Part shown: piece by piece, positions 1 through 11,590 of the stretch
How the letters are laid out: every line of letters starts with the position of its first letter
Numbering within the stretch: position 1 is the stretch's first letter
NCBI RefSeq assembly: GCF_023856365.1
Contig: NC_064554.1
Span: forward strand, 9,105,001-9,169,000
DNA: 64,000 nt
From: Brienomyrus brachyistius
Taxonomy: Eukaryota > Chordata > Actinopteri > Osteoglossiformes > Mormyridae
Direction: 5' to 3'
Position numbers and translations under genes: made by a program
Notes under the pieces: generated by a model
Seen by the model: the letters and a program-made list of their open reading frames with translations, nothing else
The model's database searches: none
What the model was told of the DNA's origin: nothing

Positions 1-1284
1 TGCAAATGCCCAAACTAATTTTGGAGAGGCCAAGCAATTTGATTGGGGGAGCCTGGCCCCCTGAGGCTAGCATATAACAATAGGTCTGGCGCTATGTCAC
101 TGGAACAATGTGGAAACTTACATGCAATGTGGGAACTTAAAGGCCTTTGCTGTGTATCGGCATGGTTTGTGTAGTGTTTTGAACAAGCTCCACCCTATGT
201 ATCATATTTAGGGGTAATAAAAAATTAAGCTTTACAGTTACCATTTGTGATAGGATGAGTCGTTTACATTTACAGCGCTTCTGCCTTTCACACAGACAAT
301 GAGTTCCAAAACCCAGCGTGGGGCTACAAAATTTTGACTATACAAGTGAGGGACGCTGACTGAGACCGAGCATGGGAAACGATTACCCACAATCCCGCAG
401 CAAGAGAGAAAGAAGAACCATCGGCTCAATTGTTATCATGTGATGCTCGGCAGACAAAGCGAATACGTAATACTTGTATTGCAAGATATCGCTCATTTAA
501 AGTAAAAATTTATTACAAATTTTTTGCTTGTCTTGCAAAACACTCACAAACCAGGTTACTCACAATCCAGGATTTGACTGCACTGCCTTTCAACACATAT
601 TATACATGCCTAACCTCAAGAATTCCATGCTGTACAATTATTCGAGTTTTTCTCCATGCCTGTTTAGCTTTATAAAATAAATAGAAGTTCCTTTTATGAG
701 TTAAACTGCTTGTTTTTCCAAGGAATAGCCATAGTCAAAGGCTATATCTTCAGTGTCTCTGGTGCAACTAAATCTAGTGCTGATCTTAAATAGACTGATT
801 GCAACGGAAAAAAAATCCAATCTGGTATATCTTTGATCTTGTTTATGAAAGCAGTACAAGTACCATTTTATCCAAAAACTTTTTCAATACAACATAACAG
901 AACACAATCCCAACTTGCTTAAACCATGTTCTGTCATTCATTCCTGCTCATCTGATGGACATGTAAGTGCTAATATATGAGGAAAAACTACTGAAATTTT
1001 GTTTTTCTACATGCATTTCACATACATGTCTGATATTAGATTGATATCAATCTGATTTGTCTACCACTTCTGGGAAGCTGCATAATTCAAACCATGTCCT
1101 GCAACTATTTTTTTTTAGCTTATATTGTTTCAAGCAAAGGGCACCTTACCTCTTGTTTGCACTGTATCCTCCTTAGGGCTGGGACGATTATTCGACGTAA
1201 TCGACAATGTCGATTATAAAAATGCGTCGACGTGGAACTTTAGTGTCGGCACGTTGGGTAAAACTATGAACATGTTTTGTAACT
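1..1284. other. Gene-free flank with hAT-like terminus
   Basis: I see no convincing gene here; the open frames near 240-675 are short and show no domain. Around 1177-1245 the phrase 'gggctgggacgatta' followed by repeated TCGA/GTCGA words resembles the terminal part of fish hAT-derived repeats. The rest is AT-rich unique-looking sequence. Confidence 0.4.
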
Positions 1285-2133
1285 GTAATGTCCATGATAT
1301 TTGAGACAAAGCCACATTTTTCCTTGATTTACCCCTCTGCTCCAGTTTAAAATTTTTAATCAAACAATTCACGCATGATTAAAGCGCACATTCCAGAATT
1401 AAAGTTCTGTGGAATTCTGCAGGCTCTTTTAAGCACTTTTCCCCAAACTAGTAGATTGCATCTTGTAGCCTCTGTATTTCTGTTCATGAAGTCTTCTGCA
1501 GATATGAGTCCCTGACAAAGACCCATCTGCCTCCCGAATACCATTTCTGATCTGCTGGACAGGCATTTGGAAAATTTTCTGTACCATAGTGAGGATTCTT
1601 CTGTCGTCAGCAGTAGAGGTATTCCTTGGTCTACCAGTCTCTTTGCGAGTATTGAGATCACCAGTGTATTCCTTCTTCTTAATGATATTCCAGACTGTTG
1701 CTTTTGGTAATGCTAAGGTTTCACTGATGTCTGTAATGGTCATTGTTTTTCAGCCTCATAACAGCTTCTTTGACTTTCATTGGCACAGCTTTTCTCCTCA
1801 TGCTTAACAATGGCAAATACAGACTCCAAATGGCAGAAGCAAACCTGGCTCTCTTATCCCACCTGCAGTAATGAAGCAATAAAACACACCTGAGTAAATC
1901 ACAAACACCTATGAAGTCAATTGTCCCAAACATTATGATCCCCCGAAATGAGGGGGTCTATATACAAATGTGGTGAAATTTCTACACAGTGAAACCAAAA
2001 TGTAAACAATTTTAAAGTCTGGAATGTGCACCGAATTATTTGATTTAAAATTTTAAACTGGGGAGTTTTTTTATGTATAATGTGTAAATCAAGGAAAATG
2101 TTTGTCCCAAACATTATGGAGGACACAGTGCAA
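1285..2133 (-). mobile_element. Tc1-like transposon, internally deleted
   Basis: On the minus strand 1429-1830 encodes the N-terminal DNA-binding part of a Tc1/mariner transposase: a helix-turn-helix (ISETLALPKATVWNIIKKK), then a GRPR-type AT-hook-like stretch (ETGRPRN) and the second helix-turn-helix region ending near ICRRLHEQKYRGYK. The DDE catalytic domain is missing; the reading frame runs into unrelated residues. The flanks form inverted termini: 'cataatgtttgggacaaa' with 'ttttccttgatttac' on one side (read from about 2130 downward) and 'catgatatttgagacaaa' with the same 'ttttccttgatttac' near 1290-1332. What remains is a non-autonomous derivative that could only move in trans. Confidence 0.7.
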
Positions 2134-2149
2134 CAGAAACGTTATTTGT

Positions 2150-2370
2150 TCCAGAAAGCTTTGGTCGAGGTCCAAGTCGACTATAAGAATTAATATAAAT
2201 GAATTTAATCAGTTACAGACCCCCGAATAACTTCCTATTAAAACCTATCTACCTCACTAATGATAAAAAGCATTAACAATCAATATAAAACTAATATACA
2301 CATGGAAAAGCAGACATAAAGCAATAAACATGAAATAAATGACTATGTATGAGCAATTTACCTATATTGA
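2150..2370. repeat. Dispersed repeat, copy 1
   Basis: This segment is clearly similar to 46180-46405: shared words include 'taatgataaaa', 'caatataaaactaat', 'aaacatgaaataaa' and 'ttcctatt', in the same order and spacing. No coding potential is visible. The family is not named here. Confidence 0.6.
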
Positions 2371-4666
2371 GGTGAGGTGATGGCATACAGCAAGTGGCAG
2401 GTGCAGAGGAGGAGGGATATTTGGGTTGTTTGGAAGGGGAGACGTGTCTTTGTACAAGTTTTAGCAGGGCGGTTTTGTGTTGTTGTGTTACGAGTCTTCG
2501 GTCATGGTAGGATATATTTTTCTCAACCACCCATTCGAGGTCCAAAGTGGTTGAGTTGAACATGTCTCAACCCATACAAGTTTTAGCAGAAAAGGTTGAG
2601 TTCAAAGACTTCTATCAAGGCACAAGTAAAAAAAATATTTTAACAGACTTGTTCGATGTCAGAGTTGGTCGAGTTAAGACGTGTTCGAATTCCAAGGTTC
2701 TACTGTACATGCATCTGTTACTGACCCCGAGTCACCTCTGGGCTTATCTTTGGGTCGTAACACCTATAGTGGAATTGGGATGGAAAACGGATGGACTATC
2801 AAAACCGACAGTGGTACATGAATGACTACAAAAGATAATTCAATTGTAATTAGGGCTGGGCATTAATATGGTTTCCCCTCGATATCAATGTAGCAAATCA
2901 AATATTCAATATGATGAGGCCTGGCGACACTTTTCTCCATCATGAATGAATGACTTCCCTTCCTCTACAGCTGCTTGTCTAGACTGGCAATAAAGCACAA
3001 GCGCGGACGCAGCTGAAAAACACAACTGGATTTATTGAACGAAACAGAATGCAAAATGGCAGAAAGGAAGACGAAAAGACAGCACAATCAAAACAACAGG
3101 GCAACTCACCCGGAGAGCAAGCAAGTCCAGAGCAACCCATCCAGTTAAGTACAAAAAACGCAAGTGCACAGTAAAATTCAGTCCACGAGAAATCCACACA
3201 GCAATACCCAACAGAGAATGCTAGCAGCAGTGTTTTTGTCGCTGACTGAAATAACCCGACTTGCCTCCATTCACCTATGCAAAACAAACGGCCAGCAAGG
3301 TTTGTTGAGTCAGCACTCTGAATACTACTATTCTAGTAATACTTGCGAATAATGGGAGAGAAAAGCACTCCCCAGAGTAAATGTCAGTGTTGTGCAGAAA
3401 GCACAGCAGCCACATCATCTTTTTAAATGGGAGATATTGTCGATAAACCAGGTAAAAAGGCGTTGGAGGTGTGGTAGTACTTTGGCAATTTAACAAGGCC
3501 TATGACACGCAACAGGCAGGTGCCGAATAAAATTGGAACACTACGAATATATTCCACCACTCGAAGCATTGCCATCCAGTAGAACATACAGAATGCAAGC
3601 GCTTACATTCAGACACAAGAAATTAGTGTTGCAACTTTCAGTCATCTCCTGTATTCGTTCAAAATGGGACACAGCATTCTATTTTTCAATACCAGGCGGG
3701 TGGCAACTGTACCAGAAACCTAACTATTAACAACCTAACTAAAGAGCGGCGAGGCAGTTAGAAAAATAAACTGAGCAATAAACCATACAGCAAGCATCTT
3801 ACCAGTGTTTTGTTCAATGACAAAAAAAATTAGATTCCAGTTTGCAGTCCATTGAATTTGTCATCCTTTTCTGTTTAAGAGGAATCCTAACTGACTTCTA
3901 AGCATAAATAGAGCCTCAATGTAAGGCAATTATTGAAAATAATGATTCGTGAATTATATCTTGATAATTAATCAATAGGCTGATGTGAAAATCCCTAATT
4001 GTAATATGCCAACAGTGTGTTTAAAATATATTGTTCTGGTCTGTAGGACTCAAAAAAGTAGCTAAAACTGTGAAAAAGTAGTTTAAGTAGTGATGTAGAA
4101 AAATATCTGCATAAGAAACTACTCTAGAACAAACTACTCATGGACGCAATTGTTTTTTCAAACCATTTAGTAATGAATATCAATTTTGAAATGGCCATCA
4201 GATTTTAAAAATTGGAATGAGCTCTCTCTTTGTGAGACCATTCAAGTATAAACTAACCCAAACCCGAACTATTTGAAATGACAAACTGGCGCTTACTCAT
4301 ATTTGACAGCACACATAATAAATTACTTAAGCATTAAACGATTAAAAAGGCGTAAATATCAATAAAAAAAGAAATGGAGAAAGTTTAGGCTGTTATTTTA
4401 GTTTAATAACTTTTCAGTACATGGTTTAGAATTTACAGGATATTAAGGTATACACAGTGAACAGCTACAAGAGGAATACAGCTGGAATTGAATTCCATAC
4501 AGTACAGTGTAGACAGATGACAAAGCTGTCTGTCAGTCCTTGGTTCCATCATTGTAGCTCATAAGACACTTGCATAAACAAATCAGTTATAACTGATATC
4601 CAAGAAAAATATGGAAAAAAGACATTTATAAAAACAGTAATACTAAGTTAAAAATGTTAATTGCTA
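2371..4666. other. No gene recognised
   Basis: There is no supported gene. A phrase 'agggctgggcattaatatgg' at 2853-2872 looks like a degraded DNA-transposon end. On the minus strand near 3030 there is an AATAAA in a T-rich context, which made me consider an LTR, but no paired LTR or tract was found. From 3500 to 4666 the sequence is AT-rich, and its last part is the probable 3' untranslated region of the zinc-finger gene ending at 4667. Confidence 0.35.
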
Positions 4667-6273
4667 TTATTTTTTACAACTGCCACTGCTAGAACTTTCT
4701 GGTTTCTCTCTTTTATGAATTTGTTCATGTGCTTTTAGGTGGCCTGACTGACTAAAGTTCTTTCCACACTGAGGACAGGAATAGGGCCGCTCTCCCGTGT
4801 GAATTTGCTGGTGTGCTTTAAGATGTCCTAACCGACCAAAGCTCTTACCACATTGGCTGCAGCAAAAAGGTCTCTCTCCGGAATGAATCTTCTCATGTGT
4901 TTTTAGAACTCCAGAGTTGCTGAAAGTCTTCCCACACTGGGAACAGCTGTACTGTTTTTCTCCAGTGTGAATTTGCTGGTGGGTCCTAAAACTATTCTCC
5001 TTACTGAAGCTTTTTCCACAGTGACTGCAGTAAAAGGGGCGTTCTCCAGTATGACCCATCTGGTGGACTTTCAGCTCTTTCTGTTGACTGAAGGTCTTGC
5101 CACACTGAGTACAATTGTAGGGCTTTTCACCCGTGTGGATCCTCTGATGAGCCCTTAGGTCATCTGCTTTGGTAAAGCCCTTTGTACAGTGCGTGCAGCT
5201 GTATGGTCGCTGTCCTGTGTGAATAAGTTGGTGCCTCTTTAGATTTCCTGCCTGACCAAAGCTCTTTCCACACTGGGAGCAGCTGTAGGGTCGCTCTCCT
5301 GTGTGAATGCGCTGGTGTGTCTTCAGGTTTCCTAAAGTGCTGAAGTTTTTCCCACACTGAGTGCACGAAAACGGCTTTTCACCAGTAAGGTTGCGTGGTT
5401 TGCGCTGCGATGTACTCTGCCCCTTTCCCCCAGTTTTACCCTGGCCAACATTCCCTTTACCATCCTGGGCAGATGGCAAATCATAGAGGCTTCCAGCACC
5501 AAACTCAGGATCTGCTTTCCCTACGCAATCTATAACACTATCAGGTCTGAGCTTGTTTAACTCTGTCCTAAGCTCAGCCATATGAATAGACTCTAAGCCA
5601 TTCATCTCCATTTTGTGACTAGATATCAAGTTAGATTCATATTCACCTTTAATTGTGCCCAGGTCAGCAGCATAGTAACACTGAAGATCAGTATGATGCT
5701 CTGACTTGATGTATTCCAGACTGTCAGAGACATGAGTAATGTAATCAAACACCAAACTCGATTCATATTGCCCCTTGTAGGTCTCCAACTCTGTACCGTG
5801 AAGGAAATGGAGTTCACTGTGGTGCTCAGATTTGATGTAATCAAGGCCACTGATCTCCATCTTTATTTGCTCCGAACCCAGCTCAGCAGTGCTCAGAGGC
5901 TGTATTTCAGAAAGGTCCACAGTACGAATCGTGTCTAGGTTAGGTTCACTTTTCACACATGGCAGCATGACCATTGGCTCAACGATCTCAGACGTCAATG
6001 TATTAAGAGTTGATGTCACACAATCTGGTGTGAGTGAGTTAAGGCTGGGCATGAGAGATTCAGAAGCCAGTGTATTGAGACTTGGCATGACACAATCAGA
6101 AACTAGAGTGTTAAGGCTTGCTGTAACACACTCTGATGCTAGTGTGTTCAGTCCAAGTGTAATACTTTCAGCTTCCAACTCTGCCATGTGGACAGACTGC
6201 TGCACAGTCCCGTCAAATTGTTCAAGTTCCATATAATGAATCTGGCTTGCCTTAGGTTGGTGCTTAATCCAGT
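4667..6273 (-). CDS. Eight-finger C2H2 zinc-finger protein, last exon
   Basis: This encodes a probable nuclear sequence-specific DNA-binding protein. Numbered from the Met at 6232 the frame is 521 residues. Residues about 288-506 hold eight consecutive C2H2 fingers (C-x2-C-x12-H-x3-H) joined mostly by TGE(R/K)P(Y/F) linkers, followed by a 15-residue Ser/Lys tail and TAA. The N-terminal part lacks KRAB, SCAN or BTB. It is acidic and contains five 12-residue LNTL-type units (residues 28-87) and two copies of a (D/E)YIKSEHH block. The frame stays open upstream of the Met to an acceptor-like TTTTATTCAAG/AC at 6273, phase 1, adding [14 protein letters not shown]. Family members of this kind carry further 5' exons, so 4667-6273 is most likely the terminal exon. 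The upstream exons are uncertain: candidates are the BED-type exons at 21-24 kb or the N-terminal-type exon at 41.8 kb, both phase 1. The DNA-binding target is unknown. Confidence 0.88.
5972..6151 (-). repeat. Five 36-bp coding repeats
   Basis: Five in-frame 12-residue units follow one another ([60 protein letters not shown]). DNA words such as 'gtgttaaggct' and 'gtgttcag' recur with the same 36-base period. The array lies N-terminal to the zinc fingers. Confidence 0.85.
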
Positions 6274-7086
6274 CTTGAATAAAAGTCCCAAAATTTCAAC
6301 ACTGCTGTTCAGTTGAGGTGAGGCTCTATCCTTTCATCAAGGAAAATATTGAGCTGTGCAATTCCTACATTGAAGAGAAGGGAAAAAGTAGTTAATATTT
6401 ATAGTGCATAATATGCAAAAAGCAATGATTTTCAATTCTGGTAATTTATATTAATCGATTCCACAAAAATATTAGAAATATCAGATTTTAAGAGTCATTG
6501 TAATAAACTAAACATATTCAAGAATGATTAGGACTTTCCTGTAAGTCGAGAACTCTACAATGAAACAATACTTCAAATTCAACAAACAATATTCAAGAAA
6601 AATATTTATCTGGGGCGTTGCTTATACATGTGCTTCATTGGAATGGAGGTGAAAAAGGATGCATCAGCGTAAACCACACTCTCTCAAACAGCAGATCACA
6701 AATTGCAATTTCTTCAGACTACTGGCAGAAGTAAGGCCGTGTAATATAATAATATATATTTTTAGCGATGCACTGATTAGTATCAGCACCGCTCCATACC
6801 GAATTAGACGGATCGGTTATCAACCGTATGTGACCAATCCACATCCAATATTGAGTCTGTTTAAAAAATAGCTCCTGTTTTTTATGAAATAGATTTGTAC
6901 AATCAACCACACAACAGCTCTTTCCCATTTTAGATGTGTTTTTTGCGGTATTCCAGCTGAGTGCTAATGCTGCCCCTCAGTCTATTTGCCACTCAGTGGG
7001 TGTGAGTGCAGTGGCTTATGCCTGCTGTGTAGTCATGTCTATTTTATTTTGTATTGTGCATTTTCAGAACATTACATGTACATACA
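6274..7086. other. Intronic or intergenic, no gene
   Basis: No gene is visible. Around 6765-6860 'agcgatgcactgattagtat' followed by 'cggatcggttatcaa' resembles the terminal region of 'gatgcaccgat' hAT-type fish repeats. The rest is AT-rich. Confidence 0.3.
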
Positions 7087-7566
7087 CCACCAGTCAAAAG
7101 TTTTGCACACGCTAAGATTTAACATTTACGTTACTTTTTACTAAAAATATACTCAAGATTCTTTGCCAACATATTTACAGTATGTTCATTTCAGTACCAT
7201 TATTAGCAATAAATTACATCTTTTGTTCATTGCAATAACTACCTCTAGCAGTAATAAGAGCAGAGAAAAGGCAAGGCATTCTTTCTACAAAGGACATTAA
7301 ATACCGTTCTATTTCATGGGATGAAACTATAAACTAGTGCATTTAAATTTAATGAGAGTCTAGAATTTGAAACAGTTAAGATGTCAGACTGTTACATACT
7401 TGTTCCATGTCATAAAGAAAACTTGTTTTATTTGACTTTGAATATTTTCATTTATAGTTATTCAATCAACCTTCAAAATGCTTAACAAGAATAAAAAATC
7501 TGCAGTTCACGAAACAATGGAAAAGTGGCCAAAACCTGCGGTGTGCAAAACCTTTTGACTTTTAGT
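7087..7566. mobile_element. Tc1-type MITE (non-coding)
   Basis: A segment of about 480 bp is bounded by inverted termini: left 'cagtcaaaagttttgcacac' (7091-7110), and right, as reverse complement, 'aagtcaaaaggttttgcacac' (one-base insertion). This terminus is the common 'accagtcaaaag' end of fish Tc1 relatives. No transposase is encoded between the ends, so it is a non-autonomous copy. Confidence 0.7.
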
Positions 7567-7589
7567 GTCCCCTTTTGGGAACGTCAGAG

Positions 7590-8470
7590 AAGTGGGTAAC
7601 CATCTGTGAGTATTGTACGCTTGAAACAACAGGTAGTAGCACCGCTGTTCGCAATCTTTGTAAAAGCAAACGTTTGAGTGGTGGACTTAGCATTTAGTGG
7701 GAAATCCTACTACACAAAGCGCACGTAATTACACGCAACACAAGTAATATGAAAAAAAGCTAATGGATGATTCACTTAATCAAAATAAGTTTAAAGCACT
7801 GAAGTATGCAATTTGAGACTCAACATGGTTTGTAATCATAAGTGATGTAGCAGATTATATGGAGGAAAAGTAAGGAAAGACTGGGTAAGGAAGGGAGGAT
7901 GGGCTGTGAAGGGGCTCAAATGTGTAAAAATATAGAAATAGTAACAAACTAGCAGTAATTAAGCACTTAATGAATTTATGAAGTCATAAAAAAAAAAGGT
8001 AAAAGTAGTATAAAAATTAATTACCTTTACAAGACAACCCACCCCCCCCATGATATTGTCCATCATGATGTTTCACTGTAGACGTCGTCATACGCTAATT
8101 AGGAAGACATCGCCCGACCCTATTCTCAAATAGCATAAATGGGGGGAAAAATTCGGTAGAGCCATCATGATTACTCAATTAATATTTTCCTTCTCAATTA
8201 CTTGGTAAAATGGCACATAGCAGATGAGGATCCAAATTAGGAGCGAATGCATCAGTTTTGTTCGAACGTTTCATGTTAAAAGTGAATGAAAATGCAGTCT
8301 GTCAGTATTGCAAAGCAGAACTGAAATATCACCACAGAAGACTACAATGCAAATTCTTATTTTTAAGAAGTCATTCAGGCTTGACAGACCAACCCAATAA
8401 TGCAAGATTAGCCACAGACATGCCATTTAGCCTCTCAGAGCAGCGTAGCCGGTCATTGTAATCATGTGAG
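7590..8470 (+). pseudogene. Degraded hAT/BED-finger fragments
   Basis: Two short stretches read as BED-type zinc-finger pieces on the plus strand. At about 7600-7665 the frame gives WVTICEYCTLETTGSST, with the C-x2-C of a BED finger and a downstream GSST. At 8285-8340 it gives NAVCQYCKAELKYHHRR, again C-x2-C with the typical Lys-Ala-Glu-Leu-Lys-Tyr. Neither continues into a transposase; stops and frame changes follow. BED fingers of this type occur in hAT transposases and in their domesticated relatives. Confidence 0.45.
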
Positions 8471-9480
8471 CTTGATTTTGCTTAATTTACTTTCTACGAT
8501 TCCTGTACATTGAAATACTTGCCGCTAAGGTTAACCCCGTCACTTGGCTCCATCATCTTACATGATACATTACATAATAATCATGTACTGTTTTTTATTT
8601 ATACCATAAATATGTTTTTGGGCTGAAAAATATTTGGAAAAGTTAACATTGTGATGTGAAGTTTTCGCAAATTTTTTGGAACTGAAAATGAACTATATAG
8701 CCAAACAAAACTTAGTGTCTGTCAAACAAGTTGGTATTGCCATAAGTTGTGCAAACACAAAGCAATGCTGACAAATAATTTTTGCGCAATATCATCTCTT
8801 TGGAATACAAGATATTTCCATACAGCGGAAGAAGAAAGGCTTTTTATGACCAGTTAATGTTAACTTTTCCCCTCTTCACTCGTTTTTAATTTCTGACAAA
8901 CGCACTAACAGCAAGGCCTAGATAATGATCATCTGAGAGGCCATACAGAGCACGTATAAAAGCAGCAATGGTAAATTTCAGATTGATTTTATTTTTTTGC
9001 ATAATTTTGAAAGGAATCATTAAATTTGCAAACCTTGCTAAATTTAGTTTCCAGTGACAAAGGAAAACATTTTAGTACAACTTACTGATGGTTTCAATGC
9101 AGCAAACTATTGCGATCCTTGCGACGTGACAATTGCAAGTGTATGAAATGTCATGTCAATGTTAACATCTGTAGGATATTACTATATTACTTTGCTATAT
9201 TCCTGGTTATATTATCCCGTTGTAACACAGAAATCCGAGCTTGTGTGGCTGCCTGTAATCAAACCAATGATAGTAATGGTAATTAGGAAAGCACCTAGTC
9301 CTCACTCCCTATTGTGACCAAAAGGTAATTGCTATCCTATGCAAATCACCTAACAATGATCGAGAAGTTAGACTGCCACAAGGTAGGACGACCAAGGAAC
9401 AGAGTCGTTCATCACCACTGTCCGGTTCCTGACCTTTTATATCGTGGCTCCTGCCTGGCTATGATGAAACAAGGTTTTTT
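8471..9480. other. No gene recognised
   Basis: This is AT-rich sequence with no supported open frame, RNA gene or recognisable terminus. Confidence 0.4.
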
Positions 9481-11415
9481 GTCCTAAATCCTGTAAAAAT
9501 GCTGGTATCACACACAATTTTGGAGAAGTAGGTTGAGAAGGCTGTGCGTATCAACATTTACTACTGGGTCCCAGTTTGAGGCGACCCCTCCGGGAAGGCA
9601 TGTGGAACATCTTCTCTCTGTCAAGATGACTAAAATATTAATCACTTGTATGACGTTAAACTGCATCCAGTCCTGCAAGGGATCCTCCAACTTGCAGGGA
9701 AACAATTTTTGTGGGTTGGTGGCAGGATTGGCACTTGAGCCACCGTAAGAGCTAATAGGGTCAGGCCTGCTGGGGATCGGGCTGGCGTGGTGCTGAGGCG
9801 TCGTCACCTGCATGGCAGCACTCGGGTCCCAGTTTGAAGCGACTCATCCGGGTAGGAAAGTAGAACGTCTCGTCTCTCCAGCAAGATGACCATCTTCCTC
9901 TGCCATTAGGGGAGTTCCATAAACTCCACATTTCAATGGCAGCACTCTCTGAGGTACACAGACCTGAGAGTGGCCAGATCGCTGTAGGTGGGTATACCTA
10001 CTTTTGGTCTGGTCTGGGCTGCCATACTCAGGTAGTAGTTGTTGCGGTAGTGGATTGGCTCCTTCCGATAATATCAGATGTCATTTCTTTCAACGAATGT
10101 ATTATGAGACTTAGGCTAAGGCACTCCTTGGGTGTCATGTCTGTTGTCTCAGTGTATGCTCCAACCGCAGTGAGTGATCTGTCATTGAGCGAGACATTTC
10201 TCTCACAACTTCGCTCAGTGGTTGAAGGATCCCCATGAGGTGACACTCCTCTGGTCATGAGTGACTTCAATGCAGCCACTGGCACTGACAAGGCTGGCTA
10301 TGAGAAAGGTGTCGGTCCTCATGAGTCTTGAGACTGGACTGAAAGTGCCTCAGTGTTCCTCGACTTTGTGAAAGGTCAGGGGCTGTGGATCACTGGATCC
10401 TGGTTCCAACGCCTTGATCCGCATTGTTGGACTTGGTACTCCAATACTGGTGGTATGACGAAGATTGATCGATCACATCTTCCCAGTTGATTCTGGGGTT
10501 CTCCAGGGGTGTGTTCTTGCTCCTACTCTGTTCAATACTTGTATGGACTGAGCACTGGCCAGAGTCTTGGGGTCAGTTGCTGAAGAGAGACTTACTGATC
10601 TTGACTTTGCCGATGACGTGGTAATCTTAGCGGAGTCAATGGAGGCTTTGATCGGGGCTCTCGAGAGATTGAGCGAGGAGTCTGGGTGTCTGGGATTGCG
10701 GGTGTCCTAGATAAAGACCAAGATCTAGGCATTTAATGACTTCTTAGAGACAGTCAACAGTAGTGTGTTTGCGGGGATAATGTCGACCTTGTCGAGAGAT
10801 TCACCTACCTCGGCAGTGACATTCATGTCTCTGGTGACCCTTCCTATGAAGTTAGCAGAAGGACTGGAAGAGTATAGGGGGTAATGAGATCGCTGGAAAG
10901 GGGTGTGTGGCGTTCGCGATATCTTTGCAAGAAGCCAAAAGTTCAAGTCTTTAGAGTCCTGGTGCTCCCTGTCTTGCTGTATGGATGTGAGACATGGATG
11001 CTATCCAATGAGCTGAGATGAAGACTGGACTCCTTCAGTCCTGTCTCTCTTCGGAGAATCCTTGGGTACCACTGGTTTGACTTTGTGTCCAATGAGGGGT
11101 TGCTAGAGGAGTCCCAAATGAGGCACATTACCTGTATTGTGAGGGAGCATCAGTTACGGCACTACGGCCAAGTGGCAAGTTTGCCTGAGGGTGAACTGGC
11201 TTGCATGATCCTCACTGCTGAGGACCCAAGCAGCTGCACCAAGCTAAGGAGACGCGCACATAACACCTGGGTTTCGGCAGATGGATGGGCATTTCCAGAG
11301 GGTGGGACTGGACAGTGTGTCTGCCTGGGGGATCACTGGCTGGGATCCCGAGGAGTTTCACTGTGTGGTGGGTGTGGTAACGCGCTGCATCAGTGCCCAA
11401 GCTAACTTGACCTGA
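9481..11415 (+). mobile_element. LINE retrotransposon, degenerate with internal deletion
   Basis: The plus strand carries pieces of a non-LTR retrotransposon polyprotein. At 9936-10320 lies apurinic/apyrimidinic-type endonuclease sequence (LSEVHRPESGQIAVGGYTYF ... SVVSVYAPTA, then SDFNAAT). At 10380-10470 'GSWFQRL...TWYSNTGG'-like endonuclease residues follow. Near 10490 the frame jumps to reverse-transcriptase C-terminal sequence: LFNTCMD, then FADDVVI at about 10606, and later LPVLLYGCETW and LRHYGQVASLPEGE. The fingers and most of the palm upstream of FADD are missing. Frameshifts and stops are frequent, so the copy is dead. The 5' part holds a ~65-bp direct repeat (9563 and 9822). Confidence 0.75.
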
Positions 11416-11590
11416 CTTAGTGTGGAGTTGGCATTATCGGCCTGTGTGTGTGTGTGTGGTTTTTCAGTGGATACTCTGGTTTCTTTCCATTGTCCTAAAA
11501 CACGCAACTTCAGTGAACTGGATTACCTAAACTGGCCCTATGTGACTGCGTGTGCACCCCACAATGTCTGGTTGGTACCAGTCTCACACT
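11400..11590. other. Short spacer with (TG)n and SINE-like words
   Basis: It contains a short TG run at 11441-11458. At 11460-11580 phrases such as 'agtggatactctggtttctttccattgtcctaaaacacg' indicate an old, diverged plus-oriented copy of the SINE family annotated elsewhere in this window. Confidence 0.4.

Noticed and set aside
2979..3500. Possible solo LTR on the minus strand
   Set aside because: An AATAAA and a T-rich region look LTR-like, but I found no paired TG...CA ends, target duplication, primer-binding site or retroviral-type coding sequence.
4967..5158. Plus-strand and alternate-frame open frames across the zinc-finger exon
   Set aside because: They are antisense or frame shadows of the C2H2 array.
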